Below are positions 22,555 through 34,537 of a stretch of DNA of 64,000 nucleotides, piece after piece. The stretch covers positions 482,887 through 546,886 of the forward strand of contig FJOG01000019.1 of assembly GCA_900073065.1 (NCBI GenBank), written 5' to 3'. The position numbers were made by a program, and so were the translations under genes. Positions within the stretch are counted from its first letter, which is position 1. Each line of letters starts with the position of its first letter. This DNA comes from Phialocephala subalpina. Lineage: Eukaryota > Ascomycota > Leotiomycetes > Helotiales > Mollisiaceae. The notes below the pieces were generated by a model. The model did not search any database. It saw only the letters and a list, made by a program, of their open reading frames with translations, and had not been told where the DNA came from.

Positions 22555-23447
22555 CGTGATTTCTGCCGTTAAGGTGGGAAAACGGGCAATTGAGGTGATT
22601 GCGACGTTGCAGGGGATGAAAAGAGTCAAGTATGCGTGTATTAATGATGAAAAGAGATGCGATGCGATGGTATCGTGTGTGATTGATATGGTTGTTGATG
22701 AAAACAATTGCAAGAGGCGGTGCCGAAAATCTCCGGGAAGGGGGTGGGGGGATCGTGAGCGAGGGCAGCGTGTCGGGAGGCAGACATGGCATTAGTCCGT
22801 GTCGGGACACCTGGCTGAGCCCTCAGGGTGCTTGCCCTACTCACTAATTGTCCAGCGACCCAGTCTTGTCAGGCATGCATTTTGGTCCATCATAAAGTGA
22901 AGACAATTCAAAACGTTTGGAACGTTGGAGACGATTCAGACATATGAGATATTAGAGGTATCTCGGATATCTCAGCGGGTTTGTAGTTGTGAACGCGGAA
23001 GACTCTTTGGACAGGAAGTACCATAGCCTGATTCAAACTATCAGAAGGGAAGAATATATAGCACTAGAAGAGCTATTCGCGCGTTTCGCGTGTTTCGCGC
23101 CTTGGGCGCCTCAGGTACTTTGCAATTGAGTAGAGAATGGTGTGCTAAGTGATGGCACTCGCCGCAAGTCAAGGGCGTGTACGATAATGAGGATTGCATT
23201 ATTGGTACATAAAGAGAAATAAAAGCAGAGTTGTAGATACCTTAGAGAAATAACAGGAAGATGTAAATGATAGCTGTGTTGAGGTCTGGGTGAGGAGGGA
23301 GAATACCCCTTTCTAAGCGAGATCTGCCGAGCCTAGAGCCCAACCCCATTCGAATCACCATCCCGTTCTTAAACATTGCGACCACCCCCCTCATTCATTC
23401 CCCACACTCTCAAAATGAGATTCCCTCTTCGATACACCAATGGCTAT
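22555..23447. other. Intergenic region
   Basis: No supported gene. A local repeat of gcgcgtttcgcgtgtttcgcgcc sits near 23079-23102. The minus-strand ORF upstream of 22554 is an extension of the broken gene. Confidence 0.4.
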
Positions 23448-25233
23448 TTACCTAATAGGCGCATAAAATCCAAACTTCCCCTTCGGATCCCACAAGTCCT
23501 TCAACGCCCTCAACTTCTCCAACCTCCAGCTCTCAAACCCATACATCTCCTGCAGGCTCTCGTCGCCATGTGCATAGTTGACATAGGAATGCATATGCTC
23601 TCTCCCAGTCGCTTTGTGGAGAATTTGACGAAGATCTTTTCCGGCTTGGATGGCGGTGGCGTCCGGGGTTGAATTGGGTGTGTAGACCATTACTGGAGAT
23701 CTAGTCGGGCTGTGTTAGCTGCCCTTCTTGGTTGCACCATCGGAAATTGAAGTTGATTCCAGCAGGTAAAGGTATGGGCTTGAGGGAGGAGAACTCACAT
23801 CAACAAATTATCCTTCCTATGAGGGAATGCTGTGCTCTCCACCGGGACATCTTGAACACCCTTCACCGGGTATCCCTCAAACAAGAAGAAGCTCCCGTTC
23901 AACGCTGGTTCATCGAGTGTGACTTTCTTGAACTTCTCGTAGACATCTCTCTGAGCTTGGACATCGTAGCTCATCACGTCGATGGGGAACCTCAAACTGA
24001 CACTCCCGTGACCACATGCAAGGCCGTCATAACCATTCCCTGTTAGACTTGCGATTTCAGGGAGTGTCACTGTTCCTGATTGAACTGGGATGGCTGGTGT
24101 CAGAGACCGAAAATGCGCGAAGAAGAGTGCTGCGTCAGAAGCTGTGCCGTGATAGAGGACGAAGAAGAATATCACAGGCTGTCAAATCGTTAGCTCAGCT
24201 TGATCATCTTCAGATATCCGCCACAAGATACTCACCCCCTCCGTATCGATCTCCAAACTCCAAGCCCAAAATGAATACATGAACACCCTACTCCTCCTCA
24301 CCTCATCGTTTTCCAATTCATTCTCCAGCCCATAAAGAGCCTCCACCTCACTCCCCTTAAACACAAAACTCTCATACGCCCAGCTGTCCCCCTCCTCCAC
24401 ATCAAAAATTCTGTATTCGACCTCAGTCACGATGCCAAAATTATGACCCGCTCCTCGCAAGGCCCAGAAGAGGTCTAGATGAGAGGTTTTGGAGACAGTC
24501 ACGACGGTTCCGTTGGCGAGCACGAGGCGAGCGGAAATGAGGTTGTCGATGAGGAGGCCGTGTTCGCCTTGTAGGATGCCATGGCCGCCGCCCAGTAGGG
24601 GGCCGAGGATGGAGGTGCATTCGCAAAGGCCCGTGGCTGGGTGTCTCACGTTAATTTGAGAGATGCTGCTTGTGGCAATAGAGACTTACCAGCTTGTTTA
24701 CCAAGAGCCCAAAGATAATCCACAAGGTCTTTAGAAAGCACACCGCCACCAATCTTTGCTATGCCTCCCGAGTCAGAGATAGACATAGTGTTCAGCTTGT
24801 GCATCCAGATCTCGATTCCGTGATGGACGTCTCCGAGGCTATAAATGGCGCCGTGTCCTCCACTCATGGCTAGGAAGTCGATATCGTGCGCGTTGGCATA
24901 TTTAATCTGTTTAAAGTCAGCTGGCACCGATTTTCTGTAAATGGTTGATGCACGTACCGTTTCTTGGACATCGCTTTCTGTAGCTACCTCGACAACGACA
25001 TTGATGTTTGGATCGCGCCATTCTTGCCATCTCAGTGTCGCATTCTCGAACAGTGGCGATCCAGGAAGAATTATTGAAGCATTTTGGGAGAGTCTCGGAC
25101 CGAGTTCTGCATAGACACTATTACTTGAAGTGTAATTGTTATCTATTGAAAGAGCGTAGCCGGTCATGGTTCCTGTGGCCCAAGCCATTACTGTACTGAG
25201 AATCTCCATTCCGAACGTCTTCCCGAACATCAT
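23448..25233 (-). CDS. FAD-linked (PCMH/BBE-type) oxidoreductase, probably secreted
   Basis: Five exons: 25233-24958, 24906-24690, 24636-24236, 24178-23799 and 23700-23448. The first three introns are 51-57 nt with CTGAC, TTAAC and CTAAC branches; the last is 98 nt with a TAG acceptor chosen because it alone keeps phase and restores SPVMVYTPN. Product 508 residues. A hydrophobic N-terminus (MEILSTVMAWATGTM) suggests a signal peptide. The FAD_binding_4 domain has DFLAMSGGHGAIYSLGD, whose His is the usual 8-alpha-linked residue, and GLCECTSILGPLLGGGHG, whose Cys fits a second covalent FAD link. DLFWALRGAGHNFGIVTEVE follows. The BBE domain is at the C-terminus (SYVNYAHGDES, LWDPKGKFGFYAP). Family members oxidise alcohols, sugars or secondary-metabolite intermediates; the substrate is unknown. 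Next to an RTA1 gene on the same strand. Confidence 0.92.
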
Positions 25234-25778
25234 CAATTGTGTATGTATCGAACATTAAAAAACACGGGCATTGCACTTTTATATGCGATCAATGAGCTTC
25301 ATTAGATCGGCAATGCAAGCTTACCCCGCCAAGATTAACCAGCCAATGAAGACGAGTGAGCGCAAGCTGATGCGCCTCTCCCAAGCACTCAACCAGACTT
25401 CTGATTGGCGCTGGAAACGACGTATAGGGCTGCATTCGCAATCGCATTCTGAAAGGATATACGAACTTTAAGCGGTCGGAAAGGTTAGAAAACAACAAAT
25501 GCATGGGAAAGTAATGCCAGAAATGCGCGACGAAGTTCTCTGAGTTGGTACAAATTACCCCGCCTTAGTACAGTGCATACCTAATCTACCCGTCTACCAA
25601 ATAATAACAAAATAACGCAGACTGGAAGCAATGGGATACTGACTGGGACCAAGGACAGGGGGGTTTCGGTCAAGAAAATATAGAGATTCATCTCAAACAA
25701 AGTCCTGTTGTGGCAGACTAAGTCATGGAAGGCTTATCCTCTTTTCTGGACACGGAGAGTCCTTCCTTGCGATGGTAC
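25234..25778. other. Intergenic region
   Basis: Promoter side of the FAD oxidoreductase and 3' flank of the RTA1 gene. No ORF of note. Confidence 0.4.
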
Positions 25779-26988
25779 TTATACCATCGGTCGTGGCTCC
25801 ACAGGTACGAGTCCCACTGATGAGACGAGTCCTTCATCAGCAGAGGAGTATCCACCCTTCCCCATCTTGCGCTCTTTTCTCGACGGCAGATCGCTCTCCT
25901 TGCCCGGCATGATGTTTCCTGGATGCACGACATTCAGAAGGGCGAGTGCCACAAACATCGGTACCGAGTCAAGGCAGTACATGTATGCTTCCGTGTCCGA
26001 GATTGTGCTCTTGAAGCCGCCCGAGTATTCGATCAATCGGAAGATGACTCGAATCTGTGAAAGAAAAGAGGAAGTTAGCAGGGGACTACTTAGATTTTGT
26101 GGCAGATTATAGTGGGAAAATTTGTCCTTACCGTGATCAGTAAGATTACCGCATACATAATGTATAACATCCTCGTGGCCTTGGCTGTCTTTTCGGAGGG
26201 GTATAGCGTTCGTAGTTCGCGATTGAACTGAAAGGCAAGGGCGAAAAACACGAGAATGAAAATTTGTTGTACACCACACTGGAGTGTGTCAGCAGATCCT
26301 GGCATTGTGTTTGCTAATGACTTACTCCAACCAAATAGATATGTAAGCCGGTGTTGGCAGCAGACATATTTGTCCTGCCGCTGACAGCCTTGAAAGCACC
26401 TGTCATCTGTATCAAGAAAGCTCTATCACAATGTCAGCGTATTTTATTTTTGCAGCAGACTCCGAGGGATGCTCACATAATGTCCAACGTTACGAAATAT
26501 ACCCCTAAGCGTCTAGCGGGGATTCGGAAGACGGTCTGCGATGGCGCGAAATTATAGACCATGCGTCCTAAGATCATATAGACAAATCCTAAGGCAAAGA
26601 ACACTGGAGTCAGTCTGCCAATATCACCCATACAGAAGCAGGGAGTCACTCACCATTGATCCAGAGAGGTGCTACAAGAATCAGAATGAACCAAAGGGTA
26701 TACAGTCCTTCCGATGCTGGACTGTTAATTGATAGTGTCCGGCCGACAAAGGCAAATGTCTCCCACAATCCTCCCATGATGACTGCTAGCGTGTACCATT
26801 TTCGAGTTCTTATGCCTTGATAGATATGAAAGAGTGTGGTGATGCCGAAGAAGAAAATGAATATGTCAGATGCTGCTATAGAAGGACAAAACTGCCATGT
26901 GGTGTCGGGCGTACTCGTAGCTAGAGGTGTGAGTAAGTGATGCTTCAATTCTTGTGGACCGGATAAATTTACCGGTACAGCTGCCCAT
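25779..26988 (-). CDS. RTA1-family (lipid-translocating exporter type) membrane protein
   Basis: Six exons: 26988-26973, 26920-26654, 26588-26477, 26422-26326, 26278-26132 and 26054-25779, with introns of 47-77 nt. The first exon is only 16 nt (MGSCT plus one base). All joins keep phase. Product 304 residues, with about seven hydrophobic segments as in the RTA1 family (PF04479). Motif-like stretches are WETFAFVGRTLS, FVYMILGRMVYNFAPSQT, LDIIAFLIQMTGAFKAVSG, RTLYPSEKTAKATRMLYIMY and IRVIFRLIEYSGGF with a following EAYMYCLDSVPMF. Members (Rta1, Rsb1 and Pug1 in yeast) sit in the plasma membrane and are linked to tolerance of 7-aminocholesterol, sphingoid-base export or porphyrin transport; the ligand here is unknown. 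The tail is charged and probably cytosolic. Confidence 0.9.
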
Positions 26989-28221
26989 CGTGAAGGACGC
27001 GGAATCAAAGGCTTTTACAAACGCGAGAATTGAGAGACGTCGCAAATGAAGATAATGTGGATTGAAAAGGCCAGAAACAGAGATAAGAGTCTAAGAATAT
27101 TGTACAGGTCAAAACGCAACGATGTGTAGAGGACAATGGAACAAGCAGGTACTAATATTCTGCACATCGCAGCAAAACGCCGTGCCAAAACTCCGTGTCC
27201 GCTGGCTGACAAGGCTCCAGCTCGTTCATCGAGGCTTAGCATAAGAGGAAATTGCTTCACATGGGAGCTCGTAACAACGGAAGCGTTCAGTCATGTATTG
27301 ATTTCGTACAAAATCAGAAAGGGGAGAAGTCAACCCGCTCGGGCCAATCAGGACGAAGGGGGCATCGATATCGCGTCTCCTTACACAGCCTCACTCGCTA
27401 CCGATTGTAGACTTCCACCCATGCGGCACGTACAATAATTGGGGTTACAACGCAAGAGCTCATTACCAAGGTACGGAGTAAAGTGGAACTTTCGTAAAGA
27501 AACAAACCCCATTTGCTGGAACGAACTTCGTTGAGCCCCAAACTCCAATACATTGGACAGAAAGCATCATCTTCAGACGAACTCCTGAAACATAAGCGAG
27601 AATTCGGGGTTTTATATATGTAAGCTGAGCGAGTACCTGTATGGCACAGCGACGACGGGACAAACGGAGCTTTGATAGATTCCGAATGTTGGTTGTCAAT
27701 TCGTACACTTGGCAGCATCAGGAAATGTTGATGCTGCCCCACTCAGAGCTTGATCAAGGGTCGCCAAAATGACAACATGAAGCCGCGTTGGTGAATTAGC
27801 AAGGCAGAACTCAAGTTTGATTGATAATGATGTGAAGGAAGACGCGAAAGAAACGCGTTGAGACGATGTTGGTGTTATGCAAGAGTAGCGCGATTATGCA
27901 TGTACCCGCATAATTATATGCAAAAGCCAAAGCTGCCCTCCTTCCTCCTGCATCAAACTCCAAAAAGCACCCAACACATTCTATAACAGTAAAAGAGCAC
28001 AATCCCGATGACAACTGGAAGTTCCCACGACGTAACGAATGCCGAGACCAGTTCCAACGCATGTCCCATGACAAAAATTGGCAAATCCAAACTCCTTCGT
28101 TCGTCCCTCGATCACGCCTGATGCCCCATTCCTAATGCTACCTTTCCGAGCGCGTCCTCTATCTGCACGTCCATCGTCTGTATTCCTTAGAAGTCGAGAA
28201 CAGAAAGTCGTCTTCCTCATT
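26989..28221. other. Intergenic region, 1.2 kb
   Basis: Only short ORFs without family resemblance (for example minus strand 27398-27742). I see no remnants of known genes. The left end is the RTA1 promoter. Confidence 0.4.
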
Positions 28222-29544
28222 CTAGTCCTCTAAGGCATGCCCATACCTCGAATTCTTCGCCGCTCTCCTCGGAGAAATCGCCCTACCGGTTGATGAATTT
28301 CTCGGATTTGAAGGCCTATTCCGCTTTTTGATAACATCAGTCTTCAGCGACAAAGGTCGATTGATTCCATGCAACCTGAAGTACAGTCCACAAGCATTGC
28401 ACAGCGGCGCACCTGCTAGCGTCCGTCTCCATAGCGGGGTCGTTTTCGTCTCGCAGTTCGTACACTTTGTCGATGGGCCGTAAAGATTACTTGGACTTGC
28501 GAGGGTCTCGGATGCATTGGTGTCATCGGAAATCGGGGTTCCTGGCTGAGTTGAGGCTGCAGAATCGCGGCGACTTGCCCCATTCGACTCATCGATATCG
28601 GATGGGGAGCCGGGAGGCCAGAATGCGTGGTATTCGGCTGACTCTGGGAGTTGTTCCATCCTCAAAAACGTCTCGTCAGGAGTCGAAGGAAGTGTAGAAA
28701 CTCGAGGCCGACTGTTTTGTCTTGGGCCAGAGCTGTGATATGCCGTCCCCTTACGAGCAACTCCAACGGAACCATGCCGACTGATCGATGCGTTAATATC
28801 TGAGCATGGATCGAGGGGCCAGCTTGTGTGGTAATCAACCGATTTATTGGGAGTCGAAGGGACTATCGACACCCGCTGCAAACTATCCCTTCGTGAACCG
28901 CTTGAGAAGGAAGAGTCACGTCGAGAGATGGACGTCTCATGGGCATCGGATAGGGCATCAGGAGGCCAGCGGGCGGGGTATTCGAGTGATTCATCTGGTT
29001 GTTCCATCTTCAACAAGACATCATTCGGCGTTGAGGAAAGGGTGGGCAGTGGATGTCTGCTGTCCCGTCGAATTCCAGTACTATAGAACGGACCACCGTT
29101 GCGAGCACCTCCATATGTCCCTCCGAACGAGCTGTTGGACACGCTTCTTTCAAGTCGAGGCAGCATGACCTCTGATTTTATGCCAACACTGTCTTGTTCC
29201 TCCTCCTTAACTAAATCCGTTGTCCCACTACCGCCATCGACTTGGAACTGCTGAGGGTACGAATGAACTCGTTGCAGACTACCGTTCGTAGTATCGATGC
29301 TGCTGTACGATATCTCTGAAGCGCTCCTTGAAAACGCGCTTTGAGTCAACCCTGGCATTGTCGCCGCAGGAGATAACGATTCGGGGTCGACATTCTGGCT
29401 GTAGAGCGTTGTGAAAGGATTCGAGAAAACGGGCTGCTCGTGTTCGAAAGTCTGCGACCACTGGTAGTGGTTATTGAAATAGGTTTGATCGAAATGTGCT
29501 GCGCGATCCTCAGGAATCGAGTGCGAGGTTGAGATCTCTGCCAT
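28222..29544 (-). CDS. GATA-type zinc-finger transcription factor with a triplicated internal segment
   Basis: Single exon of 440 residues starting at ATG 29544. One GATA finger near the C-terminus, residues 361-385: [18 protein letters not shown], then [18 protein letters not shown], and the basic tail [13 protein letters not shown]. The C-x2-C-x17-C-x2-C spacing and tail are of the AreA/NIT2 type, which binds GATA sites. There is no second finger (unlike SreA) and no PAS or LOV domain (unlike WC-1/WC-2). The rest is S/P-rich and disordered. Residues 143-328 contain three versions of one segment with the core order SRRDS, STPN/D, KMEQ-type, EY/DYHxxWP and SDI/DA, ending in S(I/R)R-DS or RHGS; see findings. 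It could regulate nitrogen or developmental genes; this is family inference only. It is the only regulator in the minus-strand run from 23.4 to 32.8 kb. Confidence 0.93.
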   Translation of the reverse strand: MAEISTSHSIPEDRAAHFDQTYFNNHYQWSQTFEHEQPVFSNPFTTLYSQNVDPESLSPAATMPGLTQSAFSRSASEISYSSIDTTNGSLQRVHSYPQQFQVDGGSGTTDLVKEEEQDSVGIKSEVMLPRLERSVSNSSFGGTYGGARNGGPFYSTGIRRDSRHPLPTLSSTPNDVLLKMEQPDESLEYPARWPPDALSDAHETSISRRDSSFSSGSRRDSLQRVSIVPSTPNKSVDYHTSWPLDPCSDINASISRHGSVGVARKGTAYHSSGPRQNSRPRVSTLPSTPDETFLRMEQLPESAEYHAFWPPGSPSDIDESNGASRRDSAASTQPGTPISDDTNASETLASPSNLYGPSTKCTNCETKTTPLWRRTLAGAPLCNACGLYFRLHGINRPLSLKTDVIKKRNRPSNPRNSSTGRAISPRRAAKNSRYGHALED

Positions 29545-30634
29545 ATCGATTCCAATTCATTCCTCTCGCCCTCGAGTGTAGTAGCCGGTCCTCTTCCCTT
29601 GCTCGCCTCTCCTATCCTGATCGTCTTGAAGCGTTGACAAAGCTGGTTTAACTATCCACGCGGTTCGATGAGGTCTTCGACGAACAACTCCAAGGCCCCT
29701 CGACAATATCGAAAAGTCCAGACCCCAGACAAGGCTGCGAGTGGAACATCTAGCAAGACACTGTGAAAATGTGAGATCTTCGTCGAAACAAAACCTATGC
29801 AATGTTAAACATGCAGAAGTCTGCTGAGTTTCCGGAGGTACTGGAATGGGAATCTGCAAACTACCTACCTCTCACGCACCGAATCATGGCGCAATTTCGC
29901 GACACCGCGTGTCAGACTAGGCATGGTGGCAAGGAACGTGTGCTAGTAGTATTGCGTTACCTAGAGGGAAGATATGTGCTTCGAAGCTCAAGCATTTGAA
30001 GTCGTGATCTGTGAGCAATATTGCATCTTACCGTGCTCCTTCCCAATGTAACCACTATCCCGGGGGACGATTTGCTGCCTTTACCATTTCAGATTGTCCC
30101 TGATGGGTTGAATCTATGAATTTCTGATAGTGAGGGTTGTTTTTGAAACATTAATTATTGAATAAGACATTGTCACAGTCGCCGTCATTGTGTGTTCAAA
30201 ATTTGTTCTTCAGATCTGCAGAGCACCCAGAGAGTTCTAAGTTTGCGATTGGCAGCCTGTAATTTAGCGATTGGGGCCCTGTATCTCAGGTGAGACTCAC
30301 TAAAACTCCGGGGTCGTCCTCGCTTGGCAGCTGCTTCCAGAGTCGTCACTGCCTCACCTACATGTTGTACTCGGTTTTCAAACACAAGATGTCCTGTTTT
30401 AGCATCCGAGTTTCTTTCAATCTATTAAATCCTATTTGTTGAAAAGGAATTTCTGGTCTAGATAAAGTCTTGTACCAATCTCAAGAACGCTGATCCCCGA
30501 GTGCCAACTCCTTCCCCAAAAAATTTAATCAGCAATACATATATGCAACGAAATGTATCCAAGTAGTCCGTCTCGTGCCCGAGCAATCGCCGTCAACATG
30601 GCCGAAGATCCTCTGTCGGTGGAGAGGATTTCAA
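29545..30634. other. Intergenic region, 1.1 kb
   Basis: The part next to 29545 is the GATA-factor 5' leader and promoter. A small minus ORF (30185-30385, containing AAKRGRPRSFSESHLRYR) recalls basic transcription-factor fragments but is too short to call. Confidence 0.4.
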
Positions 30635-32805
30635 TTAGAGTATGTGCTCCTTGACGGATGCTGCTGCGAGAAGTGCGACGATTGCTCCAGCGAGAGAAAC
30701 GCCATGAGTGTACGTAAGACATCTCACATACGCTTCCGTGACCAGTCTTCCAAGTCTTCCGTGAAGGTTTCGAACATACTCGATATCCGACAATGACTTC
30801 TCGATGATCTACCACACAAGTGTCAGTATTCCTCTTTCACAAGCAGAACCAAGGATGACAACGTACCTCTTGCAAATGCTTCCTCCCTTCCAACTGGATC
30901 CTCAACTCCTTCCTCAAAGTACTCTGAAGAATGGCAGACGCGAGGCTTAGCCCCAAAACCATACCGATGTTGGAGCTAAGATATAGTCCAGAGCTGGCAA
31001 TGGCGACTTGACATGGCTCAACTCCAGCTGTAAGACTGATGAATGATGTTGAGAGCGCGATTCCGTTACCGAAGCCTCCTGGTATGATATATAGGGATTC
31101 GAGCAGCGAGGTGTGGCCGTGCCAGCGGACCATCATGAGGAAGTAGGCGGTTGATGAGGACACTGCTCCGATTATGGAGATCAGTTTGTATCTGCCCGTT
31201 CTATAGAGGTTGTTAGCGAGATACGACAAAATCTTTGGTTCTAGTGACAGCCTACCTTCTGATGATGTATCCAGCGAGGAGACCACCGAATGCGTTGCCG
31301 ATGACAGATGGCATCAAGTGAGCTCCTGCACTTGTCATAGACGCATGTTCCGAAATCTGGAAGTATAGAGGTACGAGCATCATCATCTACAAGTACTCAT
31401 CAGCTGTTGGTCCTCTTTGTACAGATATGAAGGTATACTTACAGCCATTTGAGCTCCAGTCTGGAAACCAAGATTGATGTACGAGGCAACCACATCGCGA
31501 TTCAGCATCAGTCGAAGTGGAAAGATTGGCTCCTTTGCCCAGAAAGCTTCTACCAAAAGGAAGAGGTTACCTGTGATGATGGATGCTCCGAGGAGGGACA
31601 GAATCGTTGGATGGGTGAAAGGCATTCGTTTCCCACTAAGTTCGAGCACGAGGAGACCACAGACGATCGAGACTGATAACAAAGTTGCTCCTAAGAAGTC
31701 TATTCGGCGAAGTTTTGAGACGTGGGAATGGCCTTTGGAATCGTCTTGGCAGTGCGACGGTTGAAGTTTCCAGGCCACAAGCACCCTTGCAAGTATCGTT
31801 GGAGGAGCTTGTCCCAAGAATGACCACCGCCAGCCGATGGTATCAATCAGATAACCACCAATTGGTCCTCCCAAACTCCTCCCTGTCGTTGCTGCGATGT
31901 TGACATAGGATCTCCAGGATGCTACTTCTCGAATTGGTACCATGTCTAAATGTCGTTGTGGTTAGAAGTCGGTTCGAGATGGAGTGAGATGTCGAGTCTT
32001 CATTACATACCAGCGATAACAATGGAAACCAAACAGTTGATTCCAGCACCCCCAACGCCTGCTACAAGTCTTCCAAGTATCACTTGTGGAAGCGATTGGC
32101 CAGCTCCGCTACGACTGTCAGCCAGAGTCCTTAGATTTGATCCTTCGAGAATCGAGGTGGAGGTGAAAAGCCCTCAAGACTCACCATATGAAGGATCCTA
32201 CAGCGAAGAATATGTACGACACCAAGATCGTATTCTTACGTCCATAAATGTCGCTCAGCTGGCCATACTGTGGGCGGAACTCTATTAGTTTGGCAATATC
32301 TGAAAACTTTGTGGCTTTTCGAGACTCACCAACGACTGAGCTGCGCACATAGCCAGCGTGTACGATGAAATGAGCCATCCTGCATCACCAAGATCATTGA
32401 ATTCGCTGCTGATTGTCCCACTGGTCGCTAGAACCAGAGAACTGTCTGCGTTCGCGACAAAGACGCCTGTGTGATTGTGGTGAGCCGATTTTCGCCATAT
32501 TTTGAGGAGAATTTCTGAAAGAAAAACAGAAAGCGTTGGGAAACGAAGCTCTACATACCCAGGAGCAAAATCGAAATTACCCCACCAATATTCCGGGAAA
32601 CTTCCACTCGAGGCTGCTTGTCAACGAGGGGTGACAAGCATTGAGCAGCCTCTACATCGTCATTTTCCACCACGGTCTGGTAATTATTCAATTTCGAGTT
32701 TATTTTCCCTAACAAGGGAGTATTTTCCATATTCTCATCGTTTTCCAGCACGTTTTCGCTGTTTTTGGGATCGTTTTCGCTGCGAGTTTGGTCGTAAGCA
32801 GCCAT
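30635..32805 (-). CDS. MFS transporter, vacuolar basic amino acid (Vba) type
   Basis: Eight exons: 32805-32559, 32466-32330, 32267-32185, 32108-32011, 31945-31443, 31386-31256, 31200-30867 and 30808-30635. All joins keep phase. The TAT-GTGAGA near 30721 is not used as a donor because the frame continues as YVRCLTYTHGVSLAG to a proper C-terminus. Product 568 residues, about 14 helices (DHA2/VBA group). Motifs: GWLISSYTLAMCAAQSLYGQ leading into LSDIYGRKN (MFS motif A), LGRLVAGVGGAGINCLVS, GRSLGGPIGGYLIDTIGWRW (motif C region) and ASSGLYLSSNIGMVLGLSLA. An acidic N-terminal stretch contains ENTPLL, which resembles the acidic dileucine sorting signals of vacuolar proteins. Yeast Vba proteins move basic amino acids into the vacuole; substrate and location here are inferred. 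Confidence 0.92.
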
Positions 32806-34537
32806 CTGAGACACTTTGGCGATGGCGAAATGTTACACTGAATGATGTGATCGAGAGCAAGCGAGGGAGGCTCCTTGACTCAAGTATTAATATTTAACGA
32901 ACTCCCGCAACGATACCGGAACTCTTCAATTCCTTCACCCTATCAATTTGGCATACAAAGTATCTCTTTGATTACAATCCCACTCCGCATGCTCTCCTCA
33001 TGTACTCTCACTGTACCCATCTCCTAAGTGGACAATGCCTGTTCGCATGCCCAGCAGAATCATCAGTTCATTACTCAACCGGAATGCCGATTCTTCACTC
33101 GAACGGTCCAAATCCTAAGCATCTGCAGCAAGAAACGCGGAATTGAGAAGATGATGGATCCACTTTGAAGCCGCCACAGAGTCGCAAGGGCATCCAAGGA
33201 CGCCACTGATAAGAAGAGTTTTGCGAGTCCCGCGAGGATAAAGTAAATTTTGATAGCCCGAGCCGCAGGTCAACATATCCCAGTTGTCCGCCGTGAGCAA
33301 ACCCTTTTCCGCTGCCAATTTGTGGCGTACTAGATAGCCAGACGCATGTGAAGAGGAATTCTAGTGAACAGGTGCCGATAGGAAGATTTTCTGCCCAGAA
33401 ACAGCTTCTTTTCCGTCAAAGAATCTTACAAGCAAATACGATAGCAATGGTAGGAGGTCGGCATCTTTGATTGCTTGATGTGCACAATTGTAGAACAATC
33501 ATGTGGTGGTAGAGGGGTTTGTTGATACCGAAAGTATAATAGCCGCCGGATTCATCGCAAGGCAATCATGGACTGAGGATGGTGTGCATATATGTACCGA
33601 ACGGATGATTCCGTCTCTTCTGGATGAATCCGAATGTAACCGATTCGTCAATTGCATTGATTCTCATGACGAAGGAATCTCCCCGCCAACACTTCGACAT
33701 ATGGTGGCTTGGGGGAGTATTTGCATGCCATGCGGCGACAAGAAAGTTGCAGGAAAGTTGCAGCAACGAATTGGGTTATTCCTTATCCCTTGCACTGAGA
33801 GCATATGTGAATTGGTTCCCGCGCTGCAGTTGGTTGCCATTACCTTATCTTGCATATGTGGCCGGTCACGCTGCAGACGACCCCTCACCTTGCTAGGTAC
33901 CTCCATCTATGACTCTCGAGCGAATTGCCGCGAATCTGCTGTTGAAATCTGATACTCTAAACAGGTATGTGATCTTGAGAGCAGTTGCCGAATCCACCGA
34001 GAGAGGGAACCCGGCTTTCAGTGCATCTCCCAGATACCTCTCACGTGACGTATACCAACCTCATCCCATACCTCATCTGCCAAAGTCCTGAGGAATTGGA
34101 AAAGACCAAGAGCTGCCGGCTTCATCGGAGACATTCAGAGATAGGACTAAGTAGTGTCTGCCAGTATGCAAAGGAGGCATCCCCCGGACGTTCATCCTGC
34201 AGAAGCCTATCGACTTTTATTTTAGTAGTCCTCCTCCTCATTTGACAAGTTGAAATTAGACGTGAATAATGTTGTGATTGTTGGCAACAAAGGTTTGAAA
34301 ATTGGTATCGGTTTCATCTGTTGTTTTGTTTAAGAATCGCGCATGTGATTCCCATCAGAGTGAATCTTAACTTTATGCAACACTAGTTCAGACTAGCGCC
34401 ATAATTATCCGCTTGTGCAGGCCCTGCATAAGCAGTCAGCGTAATTTAATAGACAGCTCTTTATGAGAGGATATCTTCGAACTACTTGGTGTGAAACATT
34501 GATTCTGGCTTTTCTCGGTTTCGGCAGACTAGCGACA
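32806..34537. other. Intergenic region, 1.7 kb
   Basis: Several ORFs of 60-149 codons overlap in different frames (for example plus 33503-33952 and minus 33115-33318). None has recognisable motifs or intron structure. It may contain relics too old to read. Confidence 0.35.

Noticed and set aside
23079..23110. CGCG-rich repeat as cell-cycle (MCB) box cluster
   Set aside because: No intact gene starts nearby in the right position.
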